Shown here: positions 52,152-61,560 of the stretch, in pieces
Position numbering within the stretch: position 1 is the first letter of the stretch
Layout: each line of letters starts with the position of its first letter
NCBI GenBank assembly: GCA_036763105.1
Contig: JBAIYS010000002.1
Location: forward strand, 186,001-250,000
DNA length: 64,000 nucleotides
Reading direction: 5' to 3'
Source of the DNA: Peptococcaceae bacterium 1198_IL3148
GTDB lineage: Bacteria; Bacillota; Desulfotomaculia; Desulfotomaculales; Desulfohalotomaculaceae
Position numbers and translations under genes: made by a program
Notes under the pieces: generated by a model
What the model was told of the DNA's origin: nothing
Databases searched by the model: none
What the model saw: only the letters and a program-made list of their open reading frames with translations

Positions 52152-53334
52152 AATAAACTCCTAAATCTGTTAAGGATACTGCCCGTTTAATGGCATCGTA
52201 CCCCCAACGGTTTTTAATGGTATCACAAGCTTTTTCTAAATTTTCTTGACGTAGCACATCACTAACCAAGTCCAACTGGCGGTTGCCATCGGTGGTTAGA
52301 TTGGAAAGGGTTACTCCCACCGACCTAACCTTAACGTCGTTGGGCCAGTGCTTTTTCATTAAAGATACTGCCACTTGGTAAACCTCGCTGGTGATATTGG
52401 AGGGTTGCGGCATGGTGATGGCGTGACTTTTGGTGGTTAAAAAATGATCCCTTAAAGTTAAGGAAACAGTTTTTCCGGAGTAGTTGGCCATTCGGGCTCG
52501 ATAACAAACTTGTTCGGCCAGTTCCAAAATAACCACCTTTATTTCTTCGAAGCCTTCATAATCTTGGGGCAATGTAATTTGATTGCCAATGCTTTTCACA
52601 TTTTCCAAACTGGTGGGATCCACCGGGCTATAGTCAATACCATTGGCTGATAAGTGTAAAATTTCTCCCATCATCCCAAATTTGCTGGTTAATATTTTTA
52701 CTGGGAAATTAGCCAACTGGCCAATGGTTTTAATGTTTAAAGCGTGTAAATGTTTTTCATATCTTTTGCCCACCCCAAACAATTCCCGTATCGGTAATGG
52801 CCAAATTTTTAACGGCACCTCCTCTTTGCTCACCGCTGTTAACCCATCTGGTTTTTGTAAACCACAAGCCATTTTAGCCAGCAACTTATTAGGGCCAATG
52901 CCAACACTGCAAGTAACCCCCACTTCTGTTTTAATTCGTTTTTTGATATTGCAGGCAATTTCAATTGGCTGTCCTAATAACCCCAAAGAACCACTGATAT
53001 CTACAAAGGATTCGTCAATGCTGAAGGGTTCCACCAGTGGGCTGAAATCCCGCAAAATATTTACTATTCGGCTGGAAAAACTAAAATAGTGTTGGTATTG
53101 AGGTGAAACAAAAATGCCATGGGGGCATAGACTGCGGGCTTCATTTACTGTCATGCCGGTTTTAACCCCGTAGGGCCGTTTGGCTTCATAAGAAGCAGCC
53201 AGCACGATGCCATGCCTTTTGCGGGGATCGCCGCAAACAATTACCGCTTTACCCCGCAATGCAGGCTCCAGAGCCTGATGCACTGAAGCAAAAAAACTAT
53301 TCATATCCACCAATAAAATAACTCTTTCTTTCAT
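52129..53334 (-). CDS. dinB: DNA polymerase IV (Y family)
   Basis: 401 residues. Y-family catalytic residues are in LLVDMNSFFASV (first Asp), and PFSIDESFVDISG (Asp-Glu pair); the fingers part has GIVLAASYEAKRPYGVKTGM and thumb/HhH SVGIGPNKLLAKMACGLQKPDGL and GVGKRYEKHLHALNIKTIGQL. It makes error-prone translesion synthesis. A LexA box lies 16 bases upstream of the start, so it is damage-induced. Confidence 0.95.
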   Translation of the reverse strand: MKERVILLVDMNSFFASVHQALEPALRGKAVIVCGDPRKRHGIVLAASYEAKRPYGVKTGMTVNEARSLCPHGIFVSPQYQHYFSFSSRIVNILRDFSPLVEPFSIDESFVDISGSLGLLGQPIEIACNIKKRIKTEVGVTCSVGIGPNKLLAKMACGLQKPDGLTAVSKEEVPLKIWPLPIRELFGVGKRYEKHLHALNIKTIGQLANFPVKILTSKFGMMGEILHLSANGIDYSPVDPTSLENVKSIGNQITLPQDYEGFEEIKVVILELAEQVCYRARMANYSGKTVSLTLRDHFLTTKSHAITMPQPSNITSEVYQVAVSLMKKHWPNDVKVRSVGVTLSNLTTDGNRQLDLVSDVLRQENLEKACDTIKNRWGYDAIKRAVSLTDLGVYYERKKTR

Positions 53335-53341
53335 AATTAAC

Positions 53342-53364
53342 AGTATACTGCAAACAAATGTTCT
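53342..53364 (-). promoter_or_regulatory. LexA (SOS) box and -10 of dinB
   Basis: Minus strand: AGAACATTTGTTTGC (53364-53350), then TATACT (53347-53342). The box differs from that at 20741-20755 in two bases only and shares GAAC-N4-GTTT, a one-change form of the Gram-positive LexA consensus. Confidence 0.8.
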
Positions 53365-53464
53365 GTGACAAGGATTATTTTAAAGGTTTTGGCGCTGCAA
53401 AACAATGAGAGCGTAAATTTAATTAATATAAAATAACAATTGGTTTAAAATGCTCAACAATTAC

Positions 53465-53493
53465 TTGACATGTGTAAAGTAACTAAATATAAT
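53465..53493 (+). promoter_or_regulatory. Perfect-consensus promoter of the hydrogenase operon
   Basis: TTGACA (53465-53470), 17-base spacer, TATAAT (53488-53493). Both hexamers are exact sigma-A consensus. Such a strong core usually requires repression; the first gene behind it encodes an XRE-cupin regulator. Confidence 0.85.
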
Positions 53494-53552
53494 AAAAGAC
53501 GTAAATATTCTGATTATTCCGAAGCGTTAAATAAGAGGGGGCTGGCTAAATA

Positions 53553-54104
53553 ATGACACTGGGCGAGCGAATAAAACAACTGCGGATCAACAATAACCTC
53601 AGCGTAAGACAATTAGCGCAACAGGTAGGGGTTACGGCCAGCTTTATTTACCAATTAGAACAGAATAAGGTTTCTCCGTCCTTCTCCACGTTAAAAAGTA
53701 TGGCGACTGCATTAAAAACTAACATGAGCCTACTGATTGAAGAAGAGTTACCTGAAGAATGGGTTTTAATCAGAAAGAATAACCGCCGGAGGATAGCCAC
53801 CGAGAACGAAGGCATGAAGTTGGATATGCTAGCCTTTTTAGGCACCAGAAACAAAAAGATGCAACCGCTGGTGTTTGAATTGGAAACCGGTGATGGTGAG
53901 GTTGAGTTACCAGTGATTAATGGTACTCACGAAGATTTTATCTATATTATCCAAGGCAAGGTAGAGGTAACCGCTAATAATAAAGGTTACGTCGTTGAAG
54001 AAGGGGATGCTGCTTATTTTATGTTTGACAGCCCCACCGCAGTAAAAAATGTTGGTGACAAAAAAGCAGTTGGTTTATGGGTGGTTAGTCCACCTGGAAT
54101 ATAA
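53553..54104 (+). CDS. XRE-cupin transcriptional regulator
   Basis: 183 residues. N-terminal XRE domain (about 4-60: LGERIKQLRINNNLSVRQLAQQVGVTASFIYQLEQNKVSPSF) and C-terminal cupin (about 110-180: GTHEDFIYIIQGKVEVTANNKGYVVEEGDAAYFMFDSP). It is the first gene behind the consensus promoter and 30 bases before hydC, hence the likely regulator of hydrogenase expression; the cupin ligand is not known. It probably represses its own promoter. Confidence 0.9.
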   Translation: MTLGERIKQLRINNNLSVRQLAQQVGVTASFIYQLEQNKVSPSFSTLKSMATALKTNMSLLIEEELPEEWVLIRKNNRRRIATENEGMKLDMLAFLGTRNKKMQPLVFELETGDGEVELPVINGTHEDFIYIIQGKVEVTANNKGYVVEEGDAAYFMFDSPTAVKNVGDKKAVGLWVVSPPGI

Positions 54105-54134
54105 TTTAAAAGATTAAATAAGGGGGATTTAGCA

Positions 54135-54617
54135 GTGGAATCGCCAGAAAGAAAGTTTCAAAAATTGCAGGAGATAATCGATAAGCACAAAGGCCAAACA
54201 GCCCACTTGATTGCGATCCTACAGGAAGTGCAAGAAGAGTATCGTTATTTGCCAGAAGAGGTACTTACATATATTGCTACTGCCATGAACTTGCCACCGG
54301 CAACAGTGTATGGAGTTGCAACATTTTATGCTCAGTTCTCTTTAATTCCTAAAGGCAAATATGTGATCAGGATTTGTGACGGCACTGCTTGCCACGTACG
54401 TGGTTCAGAACCAATTAACTTTGCAGTCAAAAAAGATTTGCAGTTACAGGCCGATCAGTCAACCACTGAAGATCTGCAGTTCACAGTGGAAAGCGTATCA
54501 TGCTTGGGAGCATGTGGCTTAGCACCGGTGGTAACGGTGAATGATGTTGAAGTATATGGTCAAATGACTCCAGAAGGTATTCTGGAAGTAGTAAACAAAC
54601 TTAAAGAAGCTGAATAA
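54135..54617 (+). CDS. hydC: [FeFe] hydrogenase subunit HydC (NuoE-like)
   Basis: 160 residues of the 24-kDa NuoE type: N-terminal helical part (LQEVQEEYRYLPEEVLTYIATAMNLPPATVYGVATFY) and a thioredoxin-like [2Fe-2S] domain with four cysteines in CDGTACHVRGS and VSCLGACGLAP. It passes electrons between the HydB flavin site and the complex. Equivalent names are HndA or HymA. First structural gene of the trimeric hydrogenase. Confidence 0.93.
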   Translation: MESPERKFQKLQEIIDKHKGQTAHLIAILQEVQEEYRYLPEEVLTYIATAMNLPPATVYGVATFYAQFSLIPKGKYVIRICDGTACHVRGSEPINFAVKKDLQLQADQSTTEDLQFTVESVSCLGACGLAPVVTVNDVEVYGQMTPEGILEVVNKLKEAE

Positions 54618-54638
54618 TCCGTACGAGGAGGCAGAGAG

Positions 54639-56519
54639 ATGCTTAAGTCACGTGAAGATTTAAATAAATTATTTGAACAGGCCCAAGATGCCTTAAGGAA
54701 AGAAAAATTGCGTATATTAGTTTGTGCCGGTACCGGTTGTGTGGCCAATGGTTCATTAAAAGTATATGAAGCATTAAAGGCTAAGCTGATTGAAAAGGGT
54801 TTAGCTGTTAAGGTGGAGCTGATGGAAGAAAAAGAAGATGAGCCCTGTGCCGTTAATGTCAGCGGTTGTCACGGTTTTTGCCAAATGGGTCCATTGGTGC
54901 GGATAGAACCGGAGGGTGTTTTCTATCATCACGTTAAAGAAACCGATGTTGATGATATTGTGGAGCAACACATACTAAATGGTCAACTGGTTGAAAGATT
55001 GCTGTATAGCCATCCAGTCACCGGTAAACAAGTAAAAACTCAAGATGAAGTGCCTTTCTATAAAATGCAAACCCGGGTGGCTTTAGAGCACTGCGGTAGA
55101 GTTAATCCGGATGATATCAATGATTATATTGCCCACAATGGTTATCAAGCCATTACTAAAGCAATGTTTGAAATGAAACCAGAAGAAGTAATTAATGAAG
55201 TTTTGGAATCAGGCCTAAGGGGCCGTGGTGGCGCGGGTTTCCCCACTGGTCGCAAATGGCAGTTTGCCGCTGCTGCTAAAGGAGATAAAAAGTATATTAT
55301 TTGTAACGGTGACGAAGGTGACCCCGGTGCCTTTATGGACCGGTCGTTAATGGAAGGTGACCCCCACCGGATGATTGAAAGCATGATGATAGCTGGTTAC
55401 GCCATTGGTGCAGATGAGGGTTACTTTTATGTAAGGGCTGAGTACCCGCTGGCGGTAAAGCGTTTAAGGAGAGCCATTGCAGAATGTGAAAAGCTTGGCA
55501 TTTTAGGAGAAAATATTTTAGGCTCAGGTTTTTCATTTAAACTACATGTTAAAGAAGGTGCCGGCGCCTTTGTTTGTGGTGAAGAATCGGCATTGATAGC
55601 CTCCATTGAAGGTGAACGGGGGATGCCCCGTCCCAAGCCACCCTTCCCAGCCACTAAGGGTTTATGGGGATGCCCCACCGTTATCAACAACGTTGAAACA
55701 TTGGCCAACCTGACATCCATTATATTAAATGGTGGCAAATGGTTCCGGGCCTTTGGTACTGAAAGTAGTCCCGGTACAAAAACCTTCGCTTTGGCTGGAC
55801 AAGTAGCCCACACTGGTTTGGTGGAAGTGCCCATGGGGATGACATTAAAAGAAATTGTTTTTGATATCGGTGGTGGTCTGCAGGCCGGTAAAGAGTACAA
55901 GGCGGTACAAATTGGTGGCCCTTCCGGTGGCTGCTTAACTAAAGATCACTTGGACGTTAGGTTAGACTATGATGAATTGAAAAAAGTTGGTGCCATGGTT
56001 GGTTCCGGTGGCTTGGTGGTAATGGGACAGGATACCTGTATGGTTGAAACGGCCAAATTCTTTATGGGCTTTATCCAAAATGAATCCTGTGGTAAGTGTG
56101 TACCATGCCGCGAAGGCACTAAGCGGATGTTGGAAATTCTTACTAATATTACCAAAGGACTGGCCACTGAAGATGACTTGGCGCTATTGGAAGAACTGGC
56201 TTATACAGTACAGGATGGAGCGCTCTGTGGTTTGGGTAAAACTGCCCCTAACCCAGTATTGACTACACTCCGTTACTTCCGCGATGAATATCTGGCCCAC
56301 GTTCGGGACAAAAAGTGTCCGGCTGGTGCATGTAAAGATTTACAAGATTACGTTATTGATGCTGAAAAGTGTAAAGGTTGCGGACTTTGTGCTCGGGTTT
56401 GTCCCGTTGGCGCCATCAGTGGCGAGAAAAAGCAACCACACACAATAAATACAACTATATGTGCTAAGTGCGGCACTTGTATGGAAAAATGTAAATTTGG
56501 AGCTATTTATACAGCCTAA
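54639..56519 (+). CDS. hydB: [FeFe] hydrogenase subunit HydB (NuoF-like flavoprotein)
   Basis: 626 residues with AGGAGG upstream. Domains in order: thioredoxin-like [2Fe-2S] (about 25-115: CAGTGCVANGS, CHGFCQMGP), NuoF core with GLRGRGGAGFPTGRKW (NADH/FMN loop, about 188-203) and CNGDEGDPGAFMDRS, [4Fe-4S] site ESCGKCVPCREGTKRM, and two C-terminal [4Fe-4S] clusters (CKGCGLCARVCP, CAKCGTCMEKCKFG). It binds FMN and NAD(P)(H) and is the site where pyridine nucleotide and ferredoxin electrons are coupled. Confidence 0.94.
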   Translation: MLKSREDLNKLFEQAQDALRKEKLRILVCAGTGCVANGSLKVYEALKAKLIEKGLAVKVELMEEKEDEPCAVNVSGCHGFCQMGPLVRIEPEGVFYHHVKETDVDDIVEQHILNGQLVERLLYSHPVTGKQVKTQDEVPFYKMQTRVALEHCGRVNPDDINDYIAHNGYQAITKAMFEMKPEEVINEVLESGLRGRGGAGFPTGRKWQFAAAAKGDKKYIICNGDEGDPGAFMDRSLMEGDPHRMIESMMIAGYAIGADEGYFYVRAEYPLAVKRLRRAIAECEKLGILGENILGSGFSFKLHVKEGAGAFVCGEESALIASIEGERGMPRPKPPFPATKGLWGCPTVINNVETLANLTSIILNGGKWFRAFGTESSPGTKTFALAGQVAHTGLVEVPMGMTLKEIVFDIGGGLQAGKEYKAVQIGGPSGGCLTKDHLDVRLDYDELKKVGAMVGSGGLVVMGQDTCMVETAKFFMGFIQNESCGKCVPCREGTKRMLEILTNITKGLATEDDLALLEELAYTVQDGALCGLGKTAPNPVLTTLRYFRDEYLAHVRDKKCPAGACKDLQDYVIDAEKCKGCGLCARVCPVGAISGEKKQPHTINTTICAKCGTCMEKCKFGAIYTA

Positions 56520-56553
56520 TGTCCCAACTTACCAGTGATAAGGAGTGTGAAAA

Positions 56554-58578
56554 ATGAGTACCAGTAAAGTGACCATTGATGGTCAAATTGTTGAAATAAA
56601 TGGTGCCAAAAACATATTAGAATTAGCCCGTCGTGCCGGTATAGAACTACCTACCTTTTGTTATCACTCAGAGTTAAGTATTTATGGTGCCTGTAGATTG
56701 TGTATGGTGGAAGTGGAAAAAATGGGGTTGGTGGCTTCTTGCTCCACTCCCCCCAGTGATGGTATGATTATTCATACCAACACCGAACGGGTTAGACGCC
56801 TGCGGCGGATGATTATTGAACTGCTGTTGGCTAACCATGACCGGGAATGCACCACCTGTGGTAAGAGTACCAGTTGTAAATTGCAGAAATTGGCCAAGCA
56901 GTTTGGTGTGACCAAAGTTCGGTTTGGCAATCGAGATGTGAAATTACCTATAGATGAATCCGGTAACAGTATTGTTAAAGACCCCAACAAGTGCATCCTT
57001 TGTGGTGATTGTGTGCGTATGTGTAAAGAAATCCAAGGCATTGGGGTTTGGGACTTTGCCCATCGGGGTAGCAAAACCGAAGTTACCACTGCCTTTGGCA
57101 AAAATCTTTCCGAGGTGGCCTGCGTAAACTGTGGTCAGTGCGTGGCGGTATGCCCCACCGGTGCTTTAACCATTAAGTCAGAAGTGGAGCAGGCTTGGCG
57201 GGCAATTCATGATCCTAACAAAACTGTGGTGGTACAAATTGCTCCAGCAGTGCGGGTGGCTTTAGGAGAAGAATTTGGTTTAGAAACCAGTGAAAAGGTA
57301 ACTGGTAAAATGGTGACAGCCCTGAAGAAAATGGGTGTGGATAAAGTATTTGACACTCTGTTCTCGGCAGACATGACCACCATCGAAGAATCGATGGAGT
57401 TTATGGATCGTTTACAAAACGGCGGTAAACTACCACTATTTACTTCCTGTTGTCCCGGTTGGATTAAGTACTGCGAGCAAAACCATGCAGACATGTTAAG
57501 TAACTTATCCAGCTGTCGTTCGCCGCAACAAATGTTTGGCTCGCTGGTGAAAAAACATTATGCTAATAAAATCGGTAAAGAGGCCAAAGAAGTGGTTTGT
57601 ATCTCTATTATGCCTTGTACCGCTAAGAAATTTGAAGCCAAAAGACCTGAGTTTACCACCGATGGTGTTCCCGATGTGGATATCGTGCTGACCACAGTGG
57701 AGTTATCCCAAATGATTAAAGAGTCTGGCATTATATTTAAGGAATTGGAGCCAGTGGGATTTGACAATCCGCTGGGCATGGGTTCCGGCAGTGCGTTAAT
57801 CTTTGGTGCTTCCGGTGGGGTGATGGAATCTGTGGTGCGCTTTGTCGCAGGCTATACCGGTGGCGCAGATGTGGGCCGGATAGATTTTTATCCAGTGCGT
57901 GGTATAGAAGGTATTAAAGAAGCATCAGTAGAGGTAGATGGTACAGAGCTTAAACTGGCAGTGGCCAATGGCATTGGCAATGCTGAAAAACTAATTCAAA
58001 AAATTAAAAAAGGCGAAGCATTCTATCATGCCGTGGAAGTAATGTGTTGCCCCACAGGCTGCGTTGGTGGTGGTGGTCAACCAGAGGTTAACGACACTGC
58101 AACCAGAGTGCAACGGCTGAAAGAAATTTACCGACTGGATGCAATGGAGCAGGTGCATAAAGCTCAAGATAACATCTACGTTAATAAAATACTGAATGAA
58201 TGGTTCGGCGGTGCTGCATCTGAAAACACACACCATGACTTGCACACTAACTATACGCCCCGTAGACGGATTACCGGAAAAGCAATTGAAGTAAATGACA
58301 CGAAAGAGGGTGGTTCTGTGCATGTACAAGTATGTGTAGGTACTGGTTGTTACCTTCGTGGCTCCTATGACATCATGAATAAATTTACCGAATTGATTAA
58401 AAAGTGGAGTATGGAGGACTACGTTCAACTGACCGGCACATTCTGCTTAGAAAAATGTGATCAAGGCGTGTCAATTAAGATAGATGATGAAATCATCACC
58501 GGTATTAATATGGACAACGTTGAACATATCTTTAAGACAAAAATAGCAATTAAGGTGGATTTAGCTTTAAATTCTTAA
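56554..58578 (+). CDS. hydA: [FeFe] hydrogenase catalytic subunit HydA with extra C-terminal [2Fe-2S] domain
   Basis: 674 residues. Clusters in order: plant-type [2Fe-2S] (Cys36, 47, 50, 63), His-Cys3 [4Fe-4S] (His95, Cys99, 102, 108), two [4Fe-4S] (Cys147-157, Cys190-200), then the H-cluster domain with TSCCPGW (Cys300), MPCTAKKFE (Cys355) and EVMCCPTGCVGGGGQP (Cys499, Cys503). Residues about 588-674 add a thioredoxin-like [2Fe-2S] domain (CVGTGCYLRGS, FCLEKCDQG), as in some group A3 enzymes. It makes or oxidises H2 with NAD(P)H and ferredoxin, probably by bifurcation. Confidence 0.94.
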   Translation: MSTSKVTIDGQIVEINGAKNILELARRAGIELPTFCYHSELSIYGACRLCMVEVEKMGLVASCSTPPSDGMIIHTNTERVRRLRRMIIELLLANHDRECTTCGKSTSCKLQKLAKQFGVTKVRFGNRDVKLPIDESGNSIVKDPNKCILCGDCVRMCKEIQGIGVWDFAHRGSKTEVTTAFGKNLSEVACVNCGQCVAVCPTGALTIKSEVEQAWRAIHDPNKTVVVQIAPAVRVALGEEFGLETSEKVTGKMVTALKKMGVDKVFDTLFSADMTTIEESMEFMDRLQNGGKLPLFTSCCPGWIKYCEQNHADMLSNLSSCRSPQQMFGSLVKKHYANKIGKEAKEVVCISIMPCTAKKFEAKRPEFTTDGVPDVDIVLTTVELSQMIKESGIIFKELEPVGFDNPLGMGSGSALIFGASGGVMESVVRFVAGYTGGADVGRIDFYPVRGIEGIKEASVEVDGTELKLAVANGIGNAEKLIQKIKKGEAFYHAVEVMCCPTGCVGGGGQPEVNDTATRVQRLKEIYRLDAMEQVHKAQDNIYVNKILNEWFGGAASENTHHDLHTNYTPRRRITGKAIEVNDTKEGGSVHVQVCVGTGCYLRGSYDIMNKFTELIKKWSMEDYVQLTGTFCLEKCDQGVSIKIDDEIITGINMDNVEHIFKTKIAIKVDLALNS

Positions 58579-58636
58579 TATAATTAAGTCGAATGGATAG
58601 TTAATCAGTTATAACCATTCGAAAGGATGAGATGTG

Positions 58637-60373
58637 ATGGGCTTAATTACCACCAACGAAGCAAAGTGCTTGGACTGTTACAAGTGTGTAAGGACTTGCC
58701 CAGTTAAAGCAATTGCCATTAGCAATACCAACGATAAAAATGCTCCCCATGTGAGTATTATAGATGAGCTGTGCGTTAAAGGTGGATGCTGCATTGAAAT
58801 CTGTCCTCAAAGTGCCAAAAAATTAAATCATAGTGATCTGGAGCAAGTAAAACAACTGTTGGCCAATGGTGAAAAATTGGTCTGTACTGTAGCCCCTTCC
58901 TTTGTGGCTGCAGTACCTCTAAGTGCTGATCTAATGCCCAGTTTGCTAAGGCAGTTGGGTTTTGAAATTGTGGAAGAAACGTCTGTAGGTGCCGGGATGG
59001 TGTCCCGGCGCCACCTACAGATTGGTTTCGAGGAACCACTTATTAGTAGTTCATGTCCAGTAATTGTTAACTTGGTGGAACGCTATTATCCGGAGTTAAT
59101 ATCGATGTTGGCACCGGTGGTTTCGCCGATGATTGCCCATGGGCGCTATCTTAAACAACGATACCCAGATGCAAAGGTGGTCTTCGTTGGACCATGTGTG
59201 GCCAAAAAGGATGAATATACCACAGCAAGCATTAATGACGCTGTGGATTTTGTACTGGGTTTTAACGAGCTATGGCAGCTGGTGGAGCAATTGGGGGTTG
59301 ATTTAAACAGTTTGTTCCCAGCAAAATTTGATAACCCGGTAACCGGCGATGCCAGCCTGTATCCTTTGGATGGGGGTATGTTTAAAGGTATCAAAGATGG
59401 TTTGTCAAGCCCTGACGAAGAGTATTTTTCTGCCAGTGGTTTAGAGGATTGTATGGAGTTTCTCAACCACCTGGCTGCCGGTAATGTAGCTGAACCACCC
59501 AAGTTAATTGAACTGCTGGCCTGTAAGGGTGGATGTATTAACGGTCCACTGGCACTGGATCAGGACCAAAGTTTATATGCCAGAAAACGTAAAGTGTTGA
59601 ATTATTATCAATCGTTTATTAATACTGCCGATGATCAACCATTGCCGGAATTGCCGGTGGAGCAATTAACCCGCAGTTATCAGTCTCAAAAACTTGATTT
59701 ACCACTACCCACTGAAGCAGACCTAAGGGAAATACTTGCCAAGACTGGGAAAGTTAAAACTGAGGATGAATTAAACTGTGGTGCCTGTGGCTACGATACT
59801 TGTCGGGACAAAGCAGTGGCGGTTTTCCAAGGTAAAGCCGAAGTGGAAATGTGTATTCCCTATATGCGCAAACGAGCAGAGTCTTTGTCCAACGTGGTTA
59901 CTTCTGCCATGCCTAACGGCATTATTATTGCGGATGAAGGTTTAAAGGTATTGGAGATTAACCCGGCGGCCGAAAAATTGTTTAACATTTCAGCTAGCAA
60001 AATTGTGGGAGAAAATCTTAGTGCTTTAATTAACACCAGCAATTTTAACCGGGCGGTTAAAGATGGATCAATGATTCACGTCTGTTGTACTTATCCAGAT
60101 AGAAACATTGTTACCAGTGAATTTATTTTTCCGGTAGTTGAGGAAAATATTGTAGTGGGTATTTTTGTTGATATTACCGAGGAAAAGCGACAACGGGAAC
60201 AGTTTGAATTGATTAAAAATCAAACCATTATGCAGTCACAAGAAGTGATTGAAAAACAAATGATGGTGGCTCAAGAGATCGCTGGCTTGTTGGGCGAAGC
60301 TACGGCAGAGAGTAAAATACAATTGACTAAATTAATTAAGCTAATGCGCGAAGAACCTCAACAAAGGGGTTAA
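58637..60373 (+). CDS. Putative sensory [FeFe]-hydrogenase-domain protein with PAS domain
   Basis: 578 residues from ATG 58637. Two [4Fe-4S] motifs (CLDCYKCVRTCP, CVKGGCCIEICP), a Fe-hydrogenase C-terminal domain (about 80-370) retaining likely H-cluster cysteines in SSSCPVIV, VGPCVAKKDE and ACKGGCING, a further Fe-S motif NCGACGYDTC...MC (about 381-406), a PAS domain (about 418-530) and a helical end. This is the layout of group C (HydS-like) sensors. With the phosphatase next door it probably reports H2 or redox state. The frame starts one codon after a GTG. Confidence 0.86.
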   Translation: MGLITTNEAKCLDCYKCVRTCPVKAIAISNTNDKNAPHVSIIDELCVKGGCCIEICPQSAKKLNHSDLEQVKQLLANGEKLVCTVAPSFVAAVPLSADLMPSLLRQLGFEIVEETSVGAGMVSRRHLQIGFEEPLISSSCPVIVNLVERYYPELISMLAPVVSPMIAHGRYLKQRYPDAKVVFVGPCVAKKDEYTTASINDAVDFVLGFNELWQLVEQLGVDLNSLFPAKFDNPVTGDASLYPLDGGMFKGIKDGLSSPDEEYFSASGLEDCMEFLNHLAAGNVAEPPKLIELLACKGGCINGPLALDQDQSLYARKRKVLNYYQSFINTADDQPLPELPVEQLTRSYQSQKLDLPLPTEADLREILAKTGKVKTEDELNCGACGYDTCRDKAVAVFQGKAEVEMCIPYMRKRAESLSNVVTSAMPNGIIIADEGLKVLEINPAAEKLFNISASKIVGENLSALINTSNFNRAVKDGSMIHVCCTYPDRNIVTSEFIFPVVEENIVVGIFVDITEEKRQREQFELIKNQTIMQSQEVIEKQMMVAQEIAGLLGEATAESKIQLTKLIKLMREEPQQRG

Positions 60374-60379
60374 TGTGCT

Positions 60380-61531
60380 ATGAGTATAAAATTTGATTTT
60401 GGAGTTGCCCAACTGAAAAAGCATGGCGAAGAACTTTGTGGCGATAATGTGGAAATATTTAACACTGACCAAGATAATATAGTGGTAATGTCCGATGGTT
60501 TAGGTAGTGGTGTTAAAGCCAATATTTTGTCGAGATTAACAGTAAAAACCGCTGGCACCATGTTAAAAATGGGCGGTGATATCGACGAGGTTATTGAAAC
60601 CATAGCCAGCACCTTGCCCACCTGTAAGATAAGAAAGTTAGCCTATAGCACCTTTACAGTGGCTAAAATTAAGCACGATGGAAGAACCTATGTGGTGGAA
60701 TTTGATAATCCCCAAGTCTTTGTTGGCCATAATCATAGAATACTTAAACCACACCAAATTACTCGAACCATTGCAGATAAAGAGATTAATGAATATTTTT
60801 TTGAAATGAAGGATAATGACTGGTTGGTAATGGTCAGTGATGGGGTGTTGCATGCCGGAGTAGGTTTGGTAATGAATATGGGGTGGGGTCGAGCAAGAAT
60901 CGGCCAACTCCTTGAAGAAACATATTTGCCAAGCAAAAACGCCCAGGAGTGGGCTGAGGAAATTATTCATCTATGCTACAATTTGTACGGCGAGCAACCG
61001 GGGGATGATGCCACTGTTGTGGTGGTAAAGGCCCGCCAAGCTCGGAACGTAACTGTAATGATCGGTCCTCCGGCCAATAAAGAAGATGATTACGCAGTGG
61101 TAAATCGACTGATGAGTGAATCCGGTGCTAAAGTGGTTTGTGGTGGCACCACCGGTAACATTGTGGGGCGCATTTTAGGCCGTGAGGTGGCGGTGGACTT
61201 GACTACCAATACAAAAAAAGTACCACCCATTGGAATTTTGCCTGGTATAGATTTAGTAACCGAGGGTGCAGTTACGCTAGTTTATGCTTTGGAATATCTT
61301 AAATATGGCATTAAGCTAAAGGACCTAAAGGGTAACAAAGATGGTGCCAGTAGGCTGGCGGTACTTCTGTCGGAGGCCGATGACATTAGTTTTATTATTG
61401 GTACCGCTGCTAATCCCGCCCTGCAAGGGGTAGGGGTGCCGGCAATTTATACCTACAAACAACATGTAATACGTGATTTAATTACTGTGCTAAAGGACAA
61501 AGGTAAAAATGTTACTGAGGAATATTATTAA
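60380..61531 (+). CDS. SpoIIE-type PP2C serine phosphatase
   Basis: 383 residues. The PP2C/SpoIIE fold runs over about 1-215: CGDNVEIFNTDQDNIVVMSDGLGSG with the first metal Asp, LVMVSDGV, and GDDATVVVVK with the last. The C-terminal 165 residues (NVTVMIGPPANKEDDYAVVNRLMSESGAKVVCGGTTGNIVGRIL...) form a second domain of unknown role found in phosphatases of hydrogenase operons. It may act downstream of the adjacent PAS-hydrogenase sensor, on a protein not identified here. Confidence 0.87.
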   Translation: MSIKFDFGVAQLKKHGEELCGDNVEIFNTDQDNIVVMSDGLGSGVKANILSRLTVKTAGTMLKMGGDIDEVIETIASTLPTCKIRKLAYSTFTVAKIKHDGRTYVVEFDNPQVFVGHNHRILKPHQITRTIADKEINEYFFEMKDNDWLVMVSDGVLHAGVGLVMNMGWGRARIGQLLEETYLPSKNAQEWAEEIIHLCYNLYGEQPGDDATVVVVKARQARNVTVMIGPPANKEDDYAVVNRLMSESGAKVVCGGTTGNIVGRILGREVAVDLTTNTKKVPPIGILPGIDLVTEGAVTLVYALEYLKYGIKLKDLKGNKDGASRLAVLLSEADDISFIIGTAANPALQGVGVPAIYTYKQHVIRDLITVLKDKGKNVTEEYY

Positions 61532-61560
61532 AAATGCCGCTATGGAAGAGGGTATTATGC

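Noticed and set aside
58637-60373. Degenerate hydrogenase lacking H-cluster ligands
   Set aside because: On reading the motifs, cysteines in SSSCP, GPCVAKK and CKGGCING remain, so all four ligand positions may be present, as in sensory group C proteins.
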